A DNA stretch of 19,438 bases from positions 1 to 19,438 of the forward strand of contig ONIK01000028.1 of NCBI GenBank assembly GCA_900317865.1, given 5' to 3'. This DNA comes from an uncultured Methanobrevibacter sp. (GTDB lineage: Archaea; Methanobacteriota; Methanobacteria; Methanobacteriales; Methanobacteriaceae). Below the pieces are notes generated by a model. It was not told the DNA's origin. It did not search any database and saw nothing but the letters and a program-made list of their open reading frames with translations. The position numbers and the translations under genes are program-made. Shown in pieces: positions 15,833-19,438 of the stretch (position 1 is its first letter; each line of letters starts with the position of its first letter).

Positions 15833-16765
15833 TTATTTAAAAATAATATCCCCAGGTGAATCAAATTCACCATTTATAATTGCATTTAATACACCTTCTC
15901 TTATGGAGTAGTTGGTTACATGCAAATATTTAACATGGAAATATTCTGCAATGGTTTTAATAATGATTAATCCAGGAATCAAAGTATGTATACGTTCAGC
16001 TTTTATTTGTAATACTTTATTGTAGTCCTCTTTAGTATTATGACTTAATTCATTTAAAAGATCATCCAATAAATTAATTGGTATTAATTTTGTATGGCGT
16101 TCTATCATATTTAGATATATTAACAGTCTTTTTATTGAACGAACTGAACCTCCTACACCAGTCATTACCTCTCTATTATGTTTTTTAATACCTGAATTTT
16201 TTATTTCTTTAAGAACTCTCTTTTGAATAAGATTCTTTTCATTTTCATCTGGAAACATCAAGGCCACATATTCCTGATACATCAGTAATGACCCAATAGG
16301 AAGACTAACATCATCTATAGGTGTTTTATTTTTAAATACATTTATTTCAGAACTACCTCCACCAACATCAATAAGAATTCCATCACTACCATATAAATCT
16401 TTTTCTTTAATAATTTCAAAACTTAAAGTAGCTTCATCTTCAGGAGATAATACATGTATGTGAATGTTTAATTTATTTTTAACTATATCCAATACTTCTT
16501 CAGTATTATCAATATTTCTTAAACTGGCAGTAGCAAAGTAATATGTTTCATCAACACCTAATTCTTCCATATGTTTATTAAACTTTTTAAGAGTACTGAC
16601 TAATACTTGAATACCTGCTTTATTTAATTTACCCTTCTTTTTAAAGGCTATCAGACCTGCAGTTTTTTTATTTGAAACTGAATGTCTAACTTTTCCGTTC
16701 ATATAGTCATAAATCTTAAACCTTATTGTGTTTGATCCAATATCTACTATTCCATATCTCTTCAT
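15833..16765 (-). CDS. ppx: Exopolyphosphatase, Ppx/GppA family (short form)
   Basis: A 310-residue enzyme of the actin-like ASKHA fold that removes terminal phosphate from polyphosphate; relatives also hydrolyse pppGpp. The phosphate-1 motif is GIVDIGSNTIRF (residues 5-16). The phosphate-2 region is IDVGGGSSEINVF (132-144), and MTGVGGSVRSI lies further on. The segment LSPEDEATLSF (106-116) matches the SGxEEA stretch that carries the catalytic Glu. The length matches short, single-phosphatase forms that lack the C-terminal HD-like extension of E. coli Ppx. ATG at 16765 has only a weak upstream GTTGAT. It is the first gene of a ppx-ppk operon, so enzymes with opposite actions are made together. 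Its 3' end is partly duplicated just downstream. Confidence 0.9.
   Translation of the reverse strand: MKRYGIVDIGSNTIRFKIYDYMNGKVRHSVSNKKTAGLIAFKKKGKLNKAGIQVLVSTLKKFNKHMEELGVDETYYFATASLRNIDNTEEVLDIVKNKLNIHIHVLSPEDEATLSFEIIKEKDLYGSDGILIDVGGGSSEINVFKNKTPIDDVSLPIGSLLMYQEYVALMFPDENEKNLIQKRVLKEIKNSGIKKHNREVMTGVGGSVRSIKRLLIYLNMIERHTKLIPINLLDDLLNELSHNTKEDYNKVLQIKAERIHTLIPGLIIIKTIAEYFHVKYLHVTNYSIREGVLNAIINGEFDSPGDIIFK
15875..15911 (-). repeat. Parent copy of the ppx 3' duplication (inside ppx)
   Basis: This is the in-gene partner of 15793-15828. It codes for the stretch about 15 residues before the C-terminus of Ppx. Both copies share the block ending CTTATGGAGTAG on the plus strand. Confidence 0.7.
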
Positions 16766-16798
16766 ATTATCAACATCTCTAATTAATTAAACAATTTC

Positions 16799-16808
16799 TT
16801 ATATATAA
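16799..16808 (-). promoter_or_regulatory. Probable TATA box of the ppx-ppk operon
   Basis: TTATATATAA, a perfect palindrome, is centred about 38 nt upstream of the ppx ATG. With standard archaeal spacing, transcription would start near 16779, leaving a leader of about 14 nt. Confidence 0.4.
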
Positions 16809-17007
16809 TTATTATATATTAAATTTATTTATATTTTTTTATAATTATAATTATTATAATTAAATCCCTTTTTAACCACATTATAAAATTCTCTGCATCA
16901 ATTAGAACCTCAACATTCAAAGAATCAGAGAACAACATTAAATAATAATAAAATTATATTTATAAACAATACAACAAATATTCCGATACTTTTTAAACTA
17001 ATGTTAA
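16809..17007. other. AT-rich intergenic DNA upstream of ppx
   Basis: I see no gene here. 16809-16862 is almost purely A and T, with overlapping near-palindromes such as TTATAATTATAATTATTATAA, which could reflect bent promoter DNA. A distant 7-bp inverted pair, TTCTCTG (16889) and CAGAGAA (16925), may be chance. Confidence 0.3.
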
Positions 17008-17011
17008 GGAC

Positions 17012-17022
17012 TTTGTCAATAA
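17012..17022 (+). repeat. Candidate left terminal inverted repeat of the IS
   Basis: TTTGTCAATAA is the reverse complement of 19326-19336. It overlaps a small hairpin, TCAATAAT/ATTATTGA (17016-17035), followed by T-rich DNA on the plus strand. An 11-nt match in DNA this AT-rich could be chance. Confidence 0.3.
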
Positions 17023-17298
17023 TTTAGATTATTGATAGTTTTTCTTATTTTTCTTATTTTCATAGTGAAATAGTCTTTATTTTTGATTTTAAGCCAGTAA
17101 CTGGTTGTTTTTCGTGTAGGTTTTTGATGGTCTTTTGAATGTGAAATCGTAATTTTTATTTAATTTGAATAGTAAAAATTAATTTGAACATCAGGTTTTT
17201 TGTAATTTTCTGTAGTTTTATGAAAAACTTGTTGTTTTAGATACGGCGTACAATCTATCTTTATGATGGATTATTGAGCTTTTTCTTACATTCTTCGC

Positions 17299-18876
17299 TC
17301 AATATGCTGTGTCTTTTAGATTAATTAATCTTGTAAGGTTGTAAATGGTGTTTCTTAGATGGATTTCGTTGTTTACTGCATTTTCAGTAGTGCCGATTAA
17401 TTTCAAAACTCCATTATCACCTTTCAAAAAACCGTTAATGCCTTCACTCCTTGAAAAACGAGCTTTATAATGAATTTTATATCTTTTATTCAAGAATTTT
17501 TCAGTCATTTTGTAAATAAGGTCTGAAATATGGATTACTAATCGTTGATGTTTGCAGTTTTCGATATTTGGACATCCTTTGCAAGAATAGGTTTTAAAAA
17601 TGTACTTTTTTGTCTTGCAAATGTCTGGAAAAGTATCTTCCTTGTGAGGTTTCCAACGTTTAACCTTTTTTACCTCTACTAATCTCATAAAACGACCAAA
17701 AGGACAGATATAACCATTTTTAACTCTTATGAAATCTTTTTTTGTTGACTTTTTTCTTTTTTCTTTATATCCATTTTCACGCCTTAAACTATTATTATGG
17801 TCTTCAGATAATTTTTTAGGCATTACTAATGCATTTATTTTATTAATAAAAAAATGATAGAGGTTTTATGTGGAGAAATAAGCAGAATCTGCGATTAAAA
17901 TATGTTCACGAATTCTTTTTCGTATTTCACTGTAATTTCTTCTTTCTCCAAATTCTCTTTGCATTTCGATAAAAAGGTCAATTGTTTCATAAATGTTTTT
18001 TAATACATCTTTTATTGTTTTTCAATCATTTGATTGAGTTAACAACATTCCAGTCAATATTATGTGGTTTTCTGTCATGATTTCTTGCAAATTGAAAGCG
18101 AAATCATAAATTCCCTTTTTTGTTTTCATCCAACAAGCCTCAGGAAATGAAACAGAAACACTTCCAATGTTCCTTTCATTTAAAATAGTAGAATATATGT
18201 CTAATTTGCTGAATATGTTGGTATTGTAGAGATTAATCCTTTTTAAGATTGAATTAATTGTTTTACACATTTCTTCATCATTTTTATAAAATTCCAATTT
18301 CTCTTCTAATCCTTCTATTGTGTGATTAATGGATTTTGGTGTATTATTATGCAATAAATTCCATTCGTTCATTAGTTTTAGTCTTTCTACTTCTTTTGGT
18401 GTGATTTTGTTATTTCGGGATGCTCTGACGATTGCGTCAGTTCCATCAACAAATAATTTAACAAAATCTAAGAAGTGCAAATCATTTAATAAGACCAATG
18501 TGGCGATGAAAACTTTTTTTATTACTTTTGCATCACTTTTATTTAAAAAATTAGTGAATGAATTGCGTGATGGCTTTAATCCACAAGTAACGATTAGAAG
18601 AAATTTGTTTTTCTTACATTCTTCTTCCATTTTAGTATAATTAGCAATATCTATGCTAAAACAGTATAATACTACTATTAAAAATAGTGTTCGAGGATAT
18701 GCAGGACGTCCACGTTTAGATTCAAATTCTGAATCCAATTGATGCATTAAATTTTGAACCATTTTGCTGAATGCAAAATTAGTGATTGTTAACAACATTT
18801 TAGGACAATCCTCTTCCTGTTTAAGTTTATTTAAAATACTGCAGTCATTATACTCTTTCAATTCCATAACTGGCAT
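17299..18876 (-). pseudogene. DDE transposase pseudogene (IS1182-like) with two in-frame stops
   Basis: One reading frame of about 525 codons is interrupted by TGA (18024-18022) and TAA (17868-17866) but by no frameshift. The 62 codons after the TGA remain plainly protein-like (for example TIKDVLKNIYETIDLF and ILIADSAYFST). The N-terminal third resembles DUF772 of IS1182 and IS5 transposases (KRGRPAYPRTLFLIVVLYCF). The catalytic triad can be assigned: Asp in FVDGTDA, Asp in IADSAYFS, and Glu in SRSEGINGFLK. A Cys-rich patch (CKGCPNIENC) lies between the second and third. The TAA probably replaces GAA or a similar codon. The two intact pieces, 18876-18022 and 17823-17299, each lack part of the triad, so neither should act alone. 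The product is inactive unless stops are read through. Confidence 0.85.
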
Positions 18877-19438
18877 GAAAAATCAAAGTATTATTCAGTT
18901 TAAAGAATTATTCAGAGGTTTTAATTCTCAATGAAAAATCAATAAAAAATCAATGGAAATCCAATGAAAATTATATTAAACACATAAATCTTATCTAAAA
19001 AATTTAATAAATAATTCTTATATAATAATATATAATTTAAAGTATTTATAATTATTTATATTAAATTTTAAGTAATATTAAACTAAATAAAAGTAATTAA
19101 AATAATATACGTAAGTTGTTTTAAATTTAAAGGATTTTAATAGAAAAAATTACTCTAAAGTTAAGAAGATTTATAAGATCTTTTCCAGAATAAAAAAATC
19201 AAAAAATGCCAAAATAAAAATTCTCGAAAATATTAAAAATAAGGGTTCTTAAATGAATAAAACAAAAATAAAAGGCAAATTAATAGTCAAATAGAAAAAA
19301 TAAGTAAAATAATCAAATTAAGGATTTATTGACAAACCCGAGTGTTGGCGGAAATTATTAGTTATTAATAACAGTTCAATTTTTTACTAATTTTTTACAT
19401 TAATTTTAAATAAAGTTCAATTATAAACTTTCAATTTT
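18877..19438. other. AT-rich non-coding DNA at the right edge
   Basis: There are 562 nt upstream of the transposase with no supported gene. Visible are a 9-nt direct repeat ATTATTCAG at 18890-18898 and 18907-18915, several AATCAATGAAA-like imperfect repeats at 18929-18968, and then nearly pure A/T from about 18990 to 19320. The only GC-richer patch is 19337-19351, just beyond the candidate right IS end. Confidence 0.5.
19326..19336 (-). repeat. Candidate right terminal inverted repeat of the IS
   Basis: TTATTGACAAA is the inverted partner of 17012-17022 and is followed outward by CCC and then the GC-richer host-like sequence GAGTGTTGGCGG. The shift in composition supports a boundary here, but the repeat is short. 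Confidence 0.3.

Larger units (their letters stand above)
17008..19339 (-). mobile_element. Degraded insertion sequence (IS1182-like), tentative ends
   Basis: The element is identified by its DDE transposase remnant at 17299-18876. The ends are tentative. They rest on an 11-nt inverted match, TTTGTCAATAA at 17012-17022 and TTATTGACAAA at 19326-19336, each flanked outward by G/C-containing bases (GGAC on the left, CCC on the right). No target-site duplication is evident. The implied length of 2.3 kb is long for a 1.6-kb transposase, so the true ends may be nearer the gene. Non-coding 17036-17298 and 18877-19325 lie inside. Confidence 0.3.

Noticed and set aside
17091..17108. Small palindrome CCAGTAACTGG downstream of the transposase, considered as its terminator.
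   Set aside because: The stem is only 5 bp with almost no loop and no clean T run on the minus strand.
18840..19438. CRISPR-like or iteron array suggested by repeated AATCAAT and ATTATTCAG words.
   Set aside because: Units are short, imperfect and irregularly spaced; simple AT-rich repetition explains them.

Overview
The window looks like a chromosomal stretch of a methanogenic archaeon of the order Methanobacteriales, most likely a gut or rumen Methanobrevibacter. The evidence is very AT-rich DNA, start sites preceded by GAGG, AGGTGG or GTGAT elements, T-tract terminators, TATA-like promoters, a DUF4013 membrane protein typical of this order, and a secreted protein dense in N-x-T sequons. 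The genus is inferred from gene content. No rRNA, tRNA or CRISPR array is visible.

Layout, left to right. (1) 1-3110: three surface or membrane genes: a DUF308/HdeD-like protein (+), a secreted sequon-rich protein with a very long hydrophobic amphipathic region (-), and a DUF4013 protein (+) transcribed divergently from it. (2) 3287-13223: the centrepiece. A 2602-residue nonribosomal peptide synthetase (-) is followed after 19 nt by a MATE-type exporter that carries a C-terminal RsbW/SpoIIAB-like ATPase domain. Reading away from the synthetase across an 81-nt divergent promoter is a small STAS protein of the anti-sigma-factor-antagonist (RsbV/SpoIIAA) type. (3) 13322-16765: a ppx-ppk pair (-) for hydrolysis and synthesis of polyphosphate. 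Just downstream of ppx is a decayed duplicate of its 3' end. (4) 17008-19438: remains of an insertion sequence whose DDE transposase is broken by two in-frame stop codons, set in long AT-rich non-coding DNA.

The synthetase reads C - half C - A - T - C - A - T - R. It should build a two-residue, possibly N-acylated peptide and release it reductively as an aldehyde or alcohol. Module 1 is odd in several ways. An extra C-terminal half of a condensation domain lies between C1 and A1. The adenylation pocket has Ile where alpha-amino-acid-activating domains have Asp (GrsA D235). The first His of HHxxxDG in C1 is Gln. The second Gly of the carrier motif is Leu.

Archaea have no sigma factors, so an RsbW-like domain on the exporter beside an RsbV-like STAS protein suggests that a bacterial partner-switching module has been redirected to control export of the peptide. 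This is a hypothesis from domain content and gene order. From memory, an NRPS cluster with MatE and anti-sigma-antagonist genes has been noted in Methanobrevibacter ruminantium, so the neighbourhood as such is probably not new. The exporter-ATPase fusion, the half condensation domain and the altered A1 pocket are the parts most worth checking.
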